From Rubrolithibacter danxiaensis (GTDB lineage Bacteria; Bacteroidota; Bacteroidia; Sphingobacteriales; Sphingobacteriaceae), in contig NZ_JBKOPS010000002.1 of the NCBI RefSeq assembly GCF_047272945.1, positions 124,001-188,000 on the forward strand: a DNA stretch of 64,000 nt, given 5' to 3'. Below the pieces are notes generated by a model that was given only the letters and a program-made list of their open reading frames with translations, was not told the origin of the DNA and did not search any database. This document shows positions 52,501 through 61,227 of the stretch, in pieces (the stretch's first letter is position 1; each line of letters starts with the position of its first letter). Both the position numbers and the translations under genes were made by a program.

Positions 52501-53813
52501 ATCATAATTTTGATCTGCGCAAATGTATCGAGGATGTGATGGATTTATTCGCGGTGAAAGCTTCAGAACAAGGGTTGGATTTGGTTTATCAGGTTGATCA
52601 TACCGTTCCTGTTCAAATTATAGGTGATGGCCTTCGTTTGCGCCAGGTACTGATTAATCTCATCAATAATGCACTTAAGTTTACCCACAAAGGTGAAGTG
52701 TTCTTAAAGGTTTCTCCCGTTAAAATATTTGAACAAGACATTGAGCTTTCCTTTGAGGTCAAAGATACCGGAATCGGTATTCCTGATGAGAAATTAAATC
52801 GCCTGTTTAAAGCTTTTTCGCAGGTAGACTCGTCAACAACAAGGAAATACGGTGGAACCGGTTTAGGCCTCGCTATCAGCGAACGGTTAATAATGCTGAT
52901 GGGGGGAAATATTACGGTTGACAGTGCTGTTGGCAAAGGAACCACATTTCAGTTTACTATTAAGGCAGGACTCGGAAAAGAATCAGAGAAGCAATATGTG
53001 CACCTCAATACAGAAGAGAACGAAGGCAAACACATATTGGTAATCGACGATAATGCTACTAATCTCTCAATCCTTAAAAATCAGCTTGAGGTGTGGAAAT
53101 TAAAACCTACAATGGCAAGTTCGGGTAAACAGGCACTTGAAATTCTGGAAGCTGCGCATGATTTTAAATTAATTATTACAGATATGCAGATGCCTGATAT
53201 GGATGGCATTCAGTTGACTGAAAAAATCAAGGCAAAGGTTCCGGAAATACCGGTTATTCTTCTGAGTTCTGTCGGCGACGAAACTAAATCTAAATATGCT
53301 CATTTGTATTGTTCGGTTTTAACGAAACCGGTTAAACAAACACAATTATTTAACCTGGTACAACTTCAGTTGAAGCAGCGGGGAGAAACGATACAACCTG
53401 AGAAAAAGAAGCAGAATTTACTGTCGGAACACTTTGCAAAAGAACATCCGTTGAGTATTCTTCTTGCCGAGGATAATCTGATTAACCAGAAACTGGCCAT
53501 TAGAGTGCTCAATAAATTAGGTTATGAAGTTGATCTGGCCAATAATGGGAAAGAAGCAGTAGATATGTTAAATGAAAAAACTTACGATGTGATCTTAATG
53601 GATATATTGATGCCTGAAATGGATGGACTGGAGGCCACAAAATATATCCGCCAAAATGCTGCTCATCAACCGCTGATTGTGGCAATGACGGCTAATGCCT
53701 TATCACAGGATCGCGATGAATGTTTACATGCAGGTATGGATGACTATATTTCCAAACCAATAAATCTGGAAGAATTAATGAGAATACTAATGGAAAGTTC
53801 TGAGAAGGTTTAG
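49572..53813 (+). CDS. Hybrid two-component sensor: propeller, Y_Y_Y, kinase and two receivers
   Basis: A 1413-residue inner-membrane hybrid kinase starting at GTG 49572. A signal peptide or anchor (FLIISIISNGFAQ) is followed by about 12 two-component-regulator propeller repeats (LWFGTQEGLNKYDG, NLWVGTAGGG and similar, residues 40-690), a Y_Y_Y domain (about 700-790), and a membrane helix near 800-818. Next is an EELQ-heptad coiled coil (about 825-905). HisKA has the phospho-His in ATMSHEIRTPMNG and HATPase has NLINNALKFTHKG. Two receivers follow, with acceptors in IITDMQMPD and ILMDILMPE. Classical HTCS proteins end in an AraC-type helix-turn-helix; here a second receiver replaces it, so signal must pass to another protein. 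Confidence 0.92.
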   Translation: MEKKQYQSQFTSFLIKIVSISFLIISIISNGFAQNNELKFKHLTTDDGLSQNSVSCILKDKWGYLWFGTQEGLNKYDGYKFTVYRHTRKNKNSLPVNDITCLEQDTAGNLWVGTAGGGLSFYNRSSKLFSNLAVNRKQTRGLNSNWITRVLLDKDANALWIATDKGLGNLDLKTRKIVNYTSSSKDSSTLSSNNVNAILRDARGNIWVGTDKGLDLFNKKTKNFKRFYCNGKAVTALIQDANGQLFAGTDKGGIYVFNKDTFEHIAVGKGPETIDNIKITGFAKGGNNEIWIGTTESLALLNTRTNSSHIYTDNKREVYSLNNDYITSLFQDGQGILWVGTASGGVNKYDGNLPLFPHLKSDFSNSNFNSIRSFTEDEKGNYWIGTDGGLMYYDKQLNTFKHYQHNSLNKNSLSSSDILTVHKGKTGHSIWIGTYKGLDRLDPQSGIFYHFNKTGDSEAVSGNVIYALLEDRKNNLWIGTDKGLEVYNIPSGKFTKYKHDPSNSNTIAENDIQTLAEDKNGNIWIGYYSKGISVLNVSTKKFTHYNTANSNISSDNITSIVSDTNNNIYIGTIYEGFNIFSDRTKKITNYSQDEGLINNVINYLTIDDKGFVWISTNQGVTRFDAKNKKFRNYNVSNGLQSLEFNVGAGLKNSDGKILLGGVNGFNIIDPENLAENKNIPQVVLTDFLLFNKSQIPGAKGSPLRKNISRTKEITLRYDQSVFTLAFAALDFTSPSHNQYAYKLEGFDKGWNYVNSVRTASYTNLDPGKYIFKVKAANNDGVWNEKGISITIIIQPPFWLTWWFKILAAVIIAGGTAGFYFYRVNKIIAQKAELEQQVQERTSEIVQQAEELQKKSEDLQFANEELQAMAEELRVQSEELQVQTETLQVLNTELEAEREKAEEANKAKSAFLATMSHEIRTPMNGVIGMASLLAETSLDTEQLDYVKTIRTSGDALLAVINDILDFSKIESGHMEVDHHNFDLRKCIEDVMDLFAVKASEQGLDLVYQVDHTVPVQIIGDGLRLRQVLINLINNALKFTHKGEVFLKVSPVKIFEQDIELSFEVKDTGIGIPDEKLNRLFKAFSQVDSSTTRKYGGTGLGLAISERLIMLMGGNITVDSAVGKGTTFQFTIKAGLGKESEKQYVHLNTEENEGKHILVIDDNATNLSILKNQLEVWKLKPTMASSGKQALEILEAAHDFKLIITDMQMPDMDGIQLTEKIKAKVPEIPVILLSSVGDETKSKYAHLYCSVLTKPVKQTQLFNLVQLQLKQRGETIQPEKKKQNLLSEHFAKEHPLSILLAEDNLINQKLAIRVLNKLGYEVDLANNGKEAVDMLNEKTYDVILMDILMPEMDGLEATKYIRQNAAHQPLIVAMTANALSQDRDECLHAGMDDYISKPINLEELMRILMESSEKV

Positions 53814-53872
53814 AATTAAATTTCTAATCTTTGTTAAGATACTATTTCAGGAAAGATTTATCTCGCTGCTCT

Positions 53873-54496
53873 TTAAACCTGTTTATAATCAGCAAGATGC
53901 AATTTATGCTGACAAAATGAATATTCATGTTCCTGGTTAGAGCAGATTATCAATAGACGGTCTTTACTGAAAAGATTTACCAGTTCATAGTACCAGTCAA
54001 TACCTTTTAAATCCAGATTTGAAGTGGGTTCGTCCAGCAGCAGAACCGGCGTATCCGAGCAAAAGGATAGTGCAAGTTTGGTGCGTTGTTTCATGCCGGA
54101 AGAAAAGAATCGGATTGTTTTATTTTTCGATTTTTCGAGTCCCAGTAATTCGATAACTTCTTTTGAATTTAGCTGGTTGGCGTAAGGCTTGAATTTGAAA
54201 TGAAAGTCAAGCTGTTCCTGGAGTGTAAATTCCTCGATCAGTTCGATATAAGGTGCAGACCATGATAGGTATTTATAAGCAGATTCAATATCTACTTTTT
54301 TGTTAGCGGATAAATAGTCTATCTTCCCTTCTGACGGTGTAAGATTTGCCGCAATTACCTGGAGTAAGGTAGATTTCCCCGATCCATTAGGCCCAAGTAT
54401 AGCATAGGAAGAGCCTTGCTCAAAGCCGTAAGTAACTCCCCGGAAAATCCATTCACGATTGAATCTTCTGCCAATATTTTCCAGGTCAATTCTCAT
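53873..54496 (-). CDS. ABC transporter ATP-binding protein
   Basis: A 207-residue ABC ATPase. Walker A is GPNGSGKSTLLQ near residue 35, the signature is the variant FFSSGMKQRTKLALS near residue 130, and Walker B is PVLLLDEPTSNLD near residue 155. The H-loop position reads SNQEHEYSF, lacking the usual Thr-His, so catalysis could be weak. No permease gene is next to it. It starts 17 bases after lpxA on the same strand as the last gene of the lpx operon, so a link to lipid A or envelope traffic is inferred from position only. Confidence 0.85.
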   Translation of the reverse strand: MRIDLENIGRRFNREWIFRGVTYGFEQGSSYAILGPNGSGKSTLLQVIAANLTPSEGKIDYLSANKKVDIESAYKYLSWSAPYIELIEEFTLQEQLDFHFKFKPYANQLNSKEVIELLGLEKSKNKTIRFFSSGMKQRTKLALSFCSDTPVLLLDEPTSNLDLKGIDWYYELVNLFSKDRLLIICSNQEHEYSFCQHKLHLADYKQV

Positions 54497-54513
54497 GATA
54501 CTGAACCGGAGTT

Positions 54514-55299
54514 TTAAGAATTTCCGAAGCCTTTCATGATACCCCGGTTAGAATTTCGGATAAAATCAAGTATTTCATCCCGGATTTCTGTAGGTTGCCT
54601 TTCGGCTTCAATTATGTCTAACGCTTTGGTAATGTTGTATTTTTTCAGGAATACGGTTCTGTAAATATCTTGTATTTCATTGATTTGTTCAGATGTAAAA
54701 CCTCGTCTGCGTAATCCGACTGAATTTATTCCTACATACGACAATGGCTCACGTCCTGCTTTTGTATAAGGCGGCACGTCTTTACGCACCAGCGATCCAC
54801 CAGAAATAATTGAATGAGCACCAATTGAAACAAACTGGTGTACTGCAGACGTACCACCTATAAAGGCGTAATCCTGTACTTCAATATGTCCGGCTAATTG
54901 TACTGAGTTAGCTATAATAACATGATTCCCGATTACACAATCGTGAGCTACGTGTGTATAAGCCATTAACAGACAGTTCTGGCCGATAGTCGTAGTGTTT
55001 TTGTCTAAGGCAGTACCACGGTTAAGAGTAACACATTCGCGAATTGTCGTATTGTCTCCCACGCTTACTGTCGTAGCTTCTCCTTTGTATTTCATATCCT
55101 GTGGAGGGGCTGAAACTACCGCACCCGGAAATATCCGGCAATTTTTGCCAATTCTGGCACCATCCATAATGGTAACATTAGAGCCTATCCAGGTTCCTTC
55201 ACCAATTTCTACGTCTTTATGAATAGTTACAAAAGGTTCAATAACTACGTTATCAGCAATTTTTGCCTGGGGATGTATATACGCGAGGGGTTGAATCAT
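54514..55299 (-). CDS. lpxA: UDP-N-acetylglucosamine acyltransferase
   Basis: First enzyme of lipid A synthesis, transferring a hydroxyacyl chain from ACP to the 3-OH of UDP-GlcNAc. The 261-residue protein opens with left-handed beta-helix hexapeptide repeats (IHPQAKIADNVVIEPFVTIH). The catalytic His and ACP-site region is LLMAYTHVAHDCVIGNHVIIAN near residue 115, followed by a helical C-terminal domain. Its ATG shares one base (55299) with the lpxC-fabZ stop, so translation is coupled. Confidence 0.94.
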   Translation of the reverse strand: MIQPLAYIHPQAKIADNVVIEPFVTIHKDVEIGEGTWIGSNVTIMDGARIGKNCRIFPGAVVSAPPQDMKYKGEATTVSVGDNTTIRECVTLNRGTALDKNTTTIGQNCLLMAYTHVAHDCVIGNHVIIANSVQLAGHIEVQDYAFIGGTSAVHQFVSIGAHSIISGGSLVRKDVPPYTKAGREPLSYVGINSVGLRRRGFTSEQINEIQDIYRTVFLKKYNITKALDIIEAERQPTEIRDEILDFIRNSNRGIMKGFGNS

Positions 55300-56702
55300 T
55301 AGTCGTTTCCTTTTACTTTAATAATCTGCGCCATTAGCTCTGCTTCTACTACAATTTTCTCACCAACATATCCGGTGCCTTTCATCTGGGCAATGCCTCT
55401 TCGTATAGGAGCTAACAGATCGCAAACGAAAATGATCGTATCACCTGGAAGAACTTTATCTTTAAAGCGGGCATTTTCAATCTTCAGGAATAAGGTAAGA
55501 TAATTTTCAGGATCCGGAACAGTATTTAAAACTAAAATTCCCCCTGTTTGTGCCATTGCCTCAATTTGTAATACGCCGGGCATTACAGGAGCATCGGGAA
55601 AATGTCCTACAAAGAATGGTTCATTCATTGTAACAGCTTTCAGTCCAACTACGTGGCTCTTTGTTAGCTCCAGAATTTTATCAATCAGAAGGAATGGCGG
55701 CCGGTGTGGCAGTATATTCATTATCTGCACGGTATCGTAAACCGGTTTTGCATTCAGATCGTAGGATTGAACATGTTTCCTGCTACGCTCTTTCTTGATT
55801 TGTGCTTTAATTTTTTTGGCAAAAGCAACATTGGCGGCATGGCCTGGACGGGCTGCCATAATATGTCCGCGTAAAGGAGTTCCTACTAAAGCCAGGTCTC
55901 CGATCATGTCCAATAGCTTATGACGTGCCGGTTCGTTTTGATGGCGGAGCTCGATGTTATTTAAGATTCCTTCGCGGGCAATGTCAATATCATCCCTGTT
56001 AAACAGTTTCGCCAGGTGTTTAAGCTCATTTTTGCTGATCTCCCTGTCAACAACTACAATCGCATTATTCAAATCTCCACCCTGTATCAGGTTGTTTTGA
56101 AGCAGCATTTCAAGCTCGTGAAGAAAGCAAAAGGTTCTGCTGGAAGCAATTTCTTTTTTAAATTCAGAAATTGTGGTTATCGCCGCATGCTGACTGCCTA
56201 AAACCGGAGAGTTGTAATCAATCATACATGTAAAGCGGTAATCATCCAAAGGCATGGCTACCATTTCAACTTTCCTGTCCGGCTCAGAGTAATGAATGTT
56301 ATATGGAATATTATAATATTCCCGGTCGGCATCTTGTGTTACAAACCCTGCTTCTTCAAGGGCGTCGATAAACAAAATAGAACTTCCATCCATAATAGGT
56401 GTTTCCGGACCATCAAGTTCAATTAAAACGTTATCGATTTCAAGTCCGACAAGAGAAGCCAGCACATGTTCTACCGTACTTACGCTGGCACCGTTTTGTG
56501 AAATTGTTGTTCCGCGGGAAGTGTCTGTAACATTATCTACATCTGCATCGATAACAGGCTGTCCTTCAACGTCTGTTCTTTTAAACTTATAACCATGATT
56601 TTCAGGAGCGGGTTTAAAAGTCATATTTACAGGTTTACCTGTATGAAGACCAACTCCTGATACCTTTACATCTGATTTAATTGTTCTTTGTTTAACGTTC
56701 AT
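55299..56702 (-). CDS. lpxC-fabZ: Bifunctional UDP-3-O-acyl-GlcNAc deacetylase/3-hydroxyacyl-ACP dehydratase
   Basis: A 467-residue fusion typical of Bacteroidota. Residues 1-310 are LpxC with the zinc ligands in VEHVLASLVGLEIDN near residue 77 and the block RHKLLDMIGDLALVG near residue 260. Residues 320-467 are FabZ, with the catalytic His in LPHRPPFLLIDKI and Glu in GHFPDAPVMPGVLQIEAMAQTGG. LpxC commits to lipid A; FabZ makes enoyl-ACP for fatty acids, so the fusion ties the two pathways that share hydroxyacyl-ACP. It lies 19 bases after lpxD and is coupled to lpxA. Confidence 0.95.
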   Translation of the reverse strand: MNVKQRTIKSDVKVSGVGLHTGKPVNMTFKPAPENHGYKFKRTDVEGQPVIDADVDNVTDTSRGTTISQNGASVSTVEHVLASLVGLEIDNVLIELDGPETPIMDGSSILFIDALEEAGFVTQDADREYYNIPYNIHYSEPDRKVEMVAMPLDDYRFTCMIDYNSPVLGSQHAAITTISEFKKEIASSRTFCFLHELEMLLQNNLIQGGDLNNAIVVVDREISKNELKHLAKLFNRDDIDIAREGILNNIELRHQNEPARHKLLDMIGDLALVGTPLRGHIMAARPGHAANVAFAKKIKAQIKKERSRKHVQSYDLNAKPVYDTVQIMNILPHRPPFLLIDKILELTKSHVVGLKAVTMNEPFFVGHFPDAPVMPGVLQIEAMAQTGGILVLNTVPDPENYLTLFLKIENARFKDKVLPGDTIIFVCDLLAPIRRGIAQMKGTGYVGEKIVVEAELMAQIIKVKGND

Positions 56703-56721
56703 ACTTTACCTCTGTACAGTA

Positions 56722-57759
56722 TCAGCTATTTGTTAATTCTTTTATTTTTCGTTCAAGTTCTGCAATTTTCCGTTCAAGTTCGGGTAATCGCTGCAATACA
56801 ACCTGCGCCCGCATATGGTTATTATAGGTAGTAGCCGGGGCTCCTGCCCATTTTTTGCCTTCCTCTTCTATAGAACGGTTTATTCCTGATTTTGCCTGTA
56901 TCTGTGATCCTTTGGCAATAGAAATATGGCCTACAATTCCAACCTGCCCCCCGATAACTGCCTGTTCGCCAACTTTTGCACTCCCCGAAACACCGGTTTG
57001 AGATGCAATAACCGTATTTGCGCCAATTTCAACATTGTGCGCTAATTGTATCAAATTGTCAAGTTTTACACCTTTTCGGATAATGGTAGAGCCCATAGTA
57101 GCACGGTCAATGGACGTATTTGATCCGATTTCAACGTCGTCTTCAATTACCACATTTCCAATCTGGCTGATCTTATTATAACTGCCGTCAGGCTGGGGAG
57201 CAAAACCGAAACCATCACTTCCGATAACCGCACTTGAATGGATAATAACACGGTTGGCAATCTTACAATCGGAATATATTTTAACACCGGAAAATAACGT
57301 GCAGTCGGTTCCAAGCTCTACACTATCGCCAACATACACCTGGGGATAAATTTTACTATTATTTCCTACAACAGCATTGGGGCCTATATATGCAAAAGCA
57401 CCGATGTAGACATTTTCGCCAATTTTGGCAGTAGGATGGATAAAGGAAGGTTGTTCTATTCCTTTTTTATCCAGTTTAAGAGTATTATACTTATCAAGCA
57501 GGACAGAAAAAGCACTGTATGGATCTTTTACTTTAACAAGTGTAGTTTTAATGGGTTCTGCAGGGACAAAATCTTCATTAACAATAACGATGGATGCTTC
57601 AGTAGAATAAAGAAAAGGCTCGTATCGCGGATTGGCCAGGAAGGACAAGCTTCCCTTTTTAGCTTCTTCTATTTTTGCTAACTGATCTACTGTAACATTC
57701 GGATCGCCTTCAACGGTCCCATTAAGCAAAAGTCCGATCTGTTGTGCAGTAAATTGCAT
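56722..57759 (-). CDS. lpxD: UDP-3-O-acylglucosamine N-acyltransferase
   Basis: Third enzyme of lipid A synthesis, adding the second acyl chain to the amino group. The 345-residue trimeric beta-helix protein has the N-terminal uridine-binding domain (about 1-100) and hexapeptide repeats (about 105-310). The catalytic His is in KLDNLIQLAHNVEIGANTVI near residue 235, with ASQTGVSGSAKVG after it. The C-terminal helix is RLPELERKIAELERKIKEL. It is the first gene of the lpxD, lpxC-fabZ, lpxA, ABC operon; a promoter candidate is at 57823-57830. Confidence 0.94.
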   Translation of the reverse strand: MQFTAQQIGLLLNGTVEGDPNVTVDQLAKIEEAKKGSLSFLANPRYEPFLYSTEASIVIVNEDFVPAEPIKTTLVKVKDPYSAFSVLLDKYNTLKLDKKGIEQPSFIHPTAKIGENVYIGAFAYIGPNAVVGNNSKIYPQVYVGDSVELGTDCTLFSGVKIYSDCKIANRVIIHSSAVIGSDGFGFAPQPDGSYNKISQIGNVVIEDDVEIGSNTSIDRATMGSTIIRKGVKLDNLIQLAHNVEIGANTVIASQTGVSGSAKVGEQAVIGGQVGIVGHISIAKGSQIQAKSGINRSIEEEGKKWAGAPATTYNNHMRAQVVLQRLPELERKIAELERKIKELTNS

Positions 57760-57822
57760 CGTTCTTATTTATTTGTTTAAAATTAATTCTCAGCCAGATA
57801 GATATTTCTTATCAAAAGTCGG

Positions 57823-57830
57823 CAAATTTA
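57823..57830 (-). promoter_or_regulatory. Candidate -7 element of the lpx operon
   Basis: Minus-strand TAAATTTG (57823-57830) matches TAnnTTTG and lies between the HD-protein stop codon and lpxD, 63 bases upstream of the lpxD start. Confidence 0.4.
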
Positions 57831-57831
57831 A

Positions 57832-59064
57832 TTAAAAAGGTTTTAAGTCTTTAAAATAACAGATTATATATTTCTCTACTGTTTTTGCCAGTGCCTCCAG
57901 ATTTGAATTGTCAGAAGCAGTAGTTATATCCTGTACTGTTCCATCTTTCATTAAAATATTTATCTGTCCGTCGCCAACCCGGTACGCGTTATTTTTAATT
58001 GTGTCTGTAAAAACAAAGTAAGAGGCATCATCTTCGTTAACATCATATGTAAGCATTGCCTTTTCTACCAGATCATCAATTTTAGCTTTATCAGGAGGTT
58101 CGTTAGAAATTTCCACCTGATACAAATCACGCTTTAATAAATGCGAACAAAGCATGGAAAGAATCTTATCATCGTGATTTGCCCATACTTTCACAGATGT
58201 ATAAATATCGTAATCGTCTAGTTTTGAAAAGCGTTCCAGCGGATACGAATCCCCAATAAAATCTTTTTTACTAACGGTGTTATTAAGAAAATATGCAAAG
58301 TCCCGAGTTGCGAAAAGTTCTTCACCTGTCATGGCAAGGTCTTTTGCCCGTTCTAAAATTTTTACCAGCAATTGTTCGGCGGCAATAACAGTTTTATGCA
58401 GATATACCTGCCAATACATTAAACGCCTGGCAATCAGAAATTTTTCAATAGAATAAATGCCTTTCTCTTCAATCACTATCTGATCATCGGCAATATCAAG
58501 CATGGTTAAAATGCGGTCAAAACTAATAACACCTTCTGCAACTCCGGTAAAAAAGCTGTCACGGTTCAGATAATCCATCCGGTCCATATCCAGCTGGCTT
58601 GAAACCAGCTGATGGAGGAATTTTTTCTCATAACGGTTATTAAAAATATCAATCGCCATTTTTAACTGCCCGCCAAATTCTTTATTCAAATTATCCATTA
58701 ATAATGCCGAAATATCTTCGTGGGAGATGCCTGCAACAATGGTATGTTCCAACGCATGCGAAAAAGGTCCGTGGCCTATATCGTGCAGTAAGATAGCTAT
58801 AATAGTAGATTCTTCTTCTTCTTTAGTGATGAGATGCCCCTTGTTCTTTATTGTTTCAATGGCCCTTTCCATTAAATGCATGGCTCCAAGCGCATGGTGG
58901 AAACGCGTATGCAATGCCCCGGGATATACGAGATGAGTAAGCCCTAACTGCTTTATATTTCGAAGACGCTGGAAGTATGGATGCTGGATAAGATCAAATA
59001 CTAAATGTGAAGGAATGGTAATAAATCCGTAAACCGGATCATTAATTATTTTCTTTTTGTTCAA
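57832..59064 (-). CDS. HD domain phosphohydrolase (dGTPase/SAMHD1-like)
   Basis: A 410-residue protein of the HD superfamily. The metal-binding His and Asp are in TRFHHALGAMHLM near residue 55 and LLHDIGHGPFSHALEH near residue 97, with the late Asp in SQLDMDRMDYLNRDS near residue 165. This pattern is close to dNTP triphosphohydrolases. No ATG is near the start; the frame opens with TTG codons at 59085 and 59064. I prefer the TTG at 59064 because it gives the start M-NKKKIINDPVYGF, matching what I know of Bacteroidota relatives. It is divergent from porX and lies upstream of the lpx operon. Confidence 0.85.
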   Translation of the reverse strand: MNKKKIINDPVYGFITIPSHLVFDLIQHPYFQRLRNIKQLGLTHLVYPGALHTRFHHALGAMHLMERAIETIKNKGHLITKEEEESTIIAILLHDIGHGPFSHALEHTIVAGISHEDISALLMDNLNKEFGGQLKMAIDIFNNRYEKKFLHQLVSSQLDMDRMDYLNRDSFFTGVAEGVISFDRILTMLDIADDQIVIEEKGIYSIEKFLIARRLMYWQVYLHKTVIAAEQLLVKILERAKDLAMTGEELFATRDFAYFLNNTVSKKDFIGDSYPLERFSKLDDYDIYTSVKVWANHDDKILSMLCSHLLKRDLYQVEISNEPPDKAKIDDLVEKAMLTYDVNEDDASYFVFTDTIKNNAYRVGDGQINILMKDGTVQDITTASDNSNLEALAKTVEKYIICYFKDLKPF

Positions 59065-59133
59065 AATAAAAATCCTCAATTGCAAAAATTGTTAAATTTC
59101 GGCATACAAAAAACACCTTTGATTGTTATGAGG

Positions 59134-59141
59134 TAGATTTG
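59134..59141 (+). promoter_or_regulatory. Likely -7 element of porX
   Basis: TAGATTTG matches TAnnTTTG and lies 16 bases upstream of the porX ATG. No TTG is found at the standard -33 distance. Confidence 0.4.
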
Positions 59142-59157
59142 TTTAAAATATTGTTAC

Positions 59158-60708
59158 ATGCAGGAAACTAATATACTATGGGCCGATGACGAGATCGCCC
59201 TTTTAAAACCACATATACTATTTCTAAATGAAAAGGGATATCAGGTAAAAACGGTAACCAACGGCAGCGATGCGGTGGATTCCTTTAGAAATAATTTTTA
59301 TGATCTGGTTTTCCTGGATGAAAACATGCCCGGATTAACAGGGCTTGAAACGCTTGCAGAAATTAAAAATATAAGTCCTGAGGTTCCTATTGTTCTTATT
59401 ACTAAAAACGAAGAAGAACATTTGATGGAAGATGCGATAGGATCAAAGATTGATGATTACCTCATAAAACCGGTAAATCCGAAGCAAATTTTGCTTACGA
59501 TTAAAAAACTTACGGAAAATAAGCGCTTAATAAGCCAGAAAACTTCTATGGCTTACCAGCAGGATTTTCGCAACCTCGGGATGACCTTAAACGAGAACCT
59601 GAGCTTCACCGAATGGGTGGATGTTTACAAGAAGCTTGTTTATTGGGAACTATCACTGGAAAAACTTGAGGATGCGGGCATGCACGAAATTTTAACCATG
59701 CAGAAAGCCGAAGCAAACGTTCAGTTTTGCAAGTTTGTAGAGAAAAACTATCTCTCTTGGCTTAAAGACCCCGATTCAGGCCCTGTAACTTCCAATGCGC
59801 TTATGAAGAAAAAGGTATTTCCTTTAATTCAGGATAAGCCTGTTTTCTTCATTCTTATCGATAATCTCCGGTATGACCAATGGAAAATAATCAATTCGAT
59901 TATTACCGATTATTTCCGGCTGGAAGAAGAAGATTCTTATTACAGCATTTTGCCCACCGCTACTCAATATGCCCGCAATTCGATTTTTTCCGGATTACTG
60001 CCTTTGGATATGGAAAAACGTTATCCTTCTATGTGGCAGAACGATGAAGATGAAGGCGGGAAAAACTTATTTGAAGAGCAGTTTCTGGCTGATCATCTTC
60101 AACGCAGCTTAAAGCGCGATATCAAACATTCATATAACAAAATTTTAACTTTTGAACAAGGGAAAGAGATAACAGAAAACATCTTCAATCTACTTGGAAA
60201 CGAGTTGAATGTACTGGTTTATAATTTTGTGGATATGCTTTCGCATGCCAGAACTGATATGGCGATGATCCGTGAACTGGCCAATAATGAAGCGGCGTAC
60301 CGGTCATTAACCTTATCCTGGTTCGAACATTCGCCTCTTTTGGAAACATTGAAAAAATTGTCTCAGAAAGACGTTAAAGTAATTATTACAACCGATCACG
60401 GGACAATTCGTGTAAAACATCCGAGCAAGGTAATCGGCGACAGGAATACAAATACCAATCTTCGCTATAAACAAGGAAAGAATTTGAACTTCGCGGCAAA
60501 AGAAGTTTTTCATATTAAAAACCCCCATGATGCTTTCTTACCTAAACTGCATGTAAGCTCGAGTTTTATTTTCGCTAAAGAGGATGAATATTTTGTTTAC
60601 CCCAACAATTACAATCATTTTGTAAATTACTACAGCGGCACTTTTCAGCATGGCGGAATTTCGCTGGAAGAAATGATCGTTCCCTATATAACGTACAGCC
60701 CGAGATAG
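59158..60708 (+). CDS. porX: Type IX secretion response regulator PorX
   Basis: A 516-residue two-domain response regulator that controls type IX secretion genes, with the PorY kinase as its usual partner. Residues 1-120 are a receiver with Asp54 (LVFLDENMPG) and Lys in LIKPVNP. Residues 160-516 are a PglZ/alkaline-phosphatase-like domain with metal or nucleophile motifs ILIDNLRYDQW, PTATQYARNSIFSG, YNFVDMLSHARTDM and TTDHGTIRVKHP. It has no DNA-binding helix-turn-helix, as expected for PorX. It is divergent from the HD-protein gene and followed by tsaE. No porY is in the window. Confidence 0.93.
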   Translation: MQETNILWADDEIALLKPHILFLNEKGYQVKTVTNGSDAVDSFRNNFYDLVFLDENMPGLTGLETLAEIKNISPEVPIVLITKNEEEHLMEDAIGSKIDDYLIKPVNPKQILLTIKKLTENKRLISQKTSMAYQQDFRNLGMTLNENLSFTEWVDVYKKLVYWELSLEKLEDAGMHEILTMQKAEANVQFCKFVEKNYLSWLKDPDSGPVTSNALMKKKVFPLIQDKPVFFILIDNLRYDQWKIINSIITDYFRLEEEDSYYSILPTATQYARNSIFSGLLPLDMEKRYPSMWQNDEDEGGKNLFEEQFLADHLQRSLKRDIKHSYNKILTFEQGKEITENIFNLLGNELNVLVYNFVDMLSHARTDMAMIRELANNEAAYRSLTLSWFEHSPLLETLKKLSQKDVKVIITTDHGTIRVKHPSKVIGDRNTNTNLRYKQGKNLNFAAKEVFHIKNPHDAFLPKLHVSSSFIFAKEDEYFVYPNNYNHFVNYYSGTFQHGGISLEEMIVPYITYSPR

Positions 60709-60723
60709 CGTCGTACAAATTAT

Positions 60724-60731
60724 TATTTTTG
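60724..60731 (+). promoter_or_regulatory. -7 element overlapping an alternative GTG start of tsaE
   Basis: TATTTTTG matches TAnnTTTG. It covers the in-frame GTG at 60731, so transcription would begin after it and the ATG at 60737 is the start. Confidence 0.45.
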
Positions 60732-60736
60732 TGGCG

Positions 60737-61159
60737 ATGGTTATTGAAATATCCGATCCTGAACAATTATCTGAAGCTGCAATACACCTGCTTCACTTTA
60801 TAGGAAATGAAAAAATACTGCTCTTTTACGGAGAGATGGGGGCAGGGAAAACTACCTTTATCAAGGCAATCTGTAAAGAATTAGGCATAACAGACACGGT
60901 TTCGAGCCCTACCTTTTCAATTGTTAATGAATACGTTTCTCCTTCAGGGCCTGTTTATCATTTTGATTTTTATCGCTTAAAAAACGAAACAGAAGCTTTA
61001 GACCTGGGTTATGAAGACTATATATACTCGGGTAACTATTGTTTTATTGAGTGGCCTGAAAAGATAAGCAGTTTATTGCCCGCGAAGGCCTGCCGGGTTG
61101 AACTAAAGGTTAAAAGCGGGCAAGAACGCCTGTTACAAGCAGAAATAGTAAGTTTTTGA
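60737..61159 (+). CDS. tsaE: tRNA threonylcarbamoyladenosine biosynthesis ATPase
   Basis: ATPase partner of TsaB-TsaD in t6A37 modification of tRNAs reading ANN codons. The roughly 140-residue protein has Walker A GEMGAGKTTFIKAICKELG near residue 32 and Walker B-type VYHFDFYRLKNETEALDLGYEDY, then CFIEWPEKI. I chose the ATG at 60737 (MVIEISDPEQL) over the upstream GTG, which overlaps the promoter. It lies 28 bases after porX. Confidence 0.92.
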   Translation: MVIEISDPEQLSEAAIHLLHFIGNEKILLFYGEMGAGKTTFIKAICKELGITDTVSSPTFSIVNEYVSPSGPVYHFDFYRLKNETEALDLGYEDYIYSGNYCFIEWPEKISSLLPAKACRVELKVKSGQERLLQAEIVSF

Positions 61160-61227
61160 AGGTATCCGTAGCAAAACAACGCTAATTTTTATATCTTCAA
61201 CTAATTTTTTTATCTGTTAAAGAAAAA

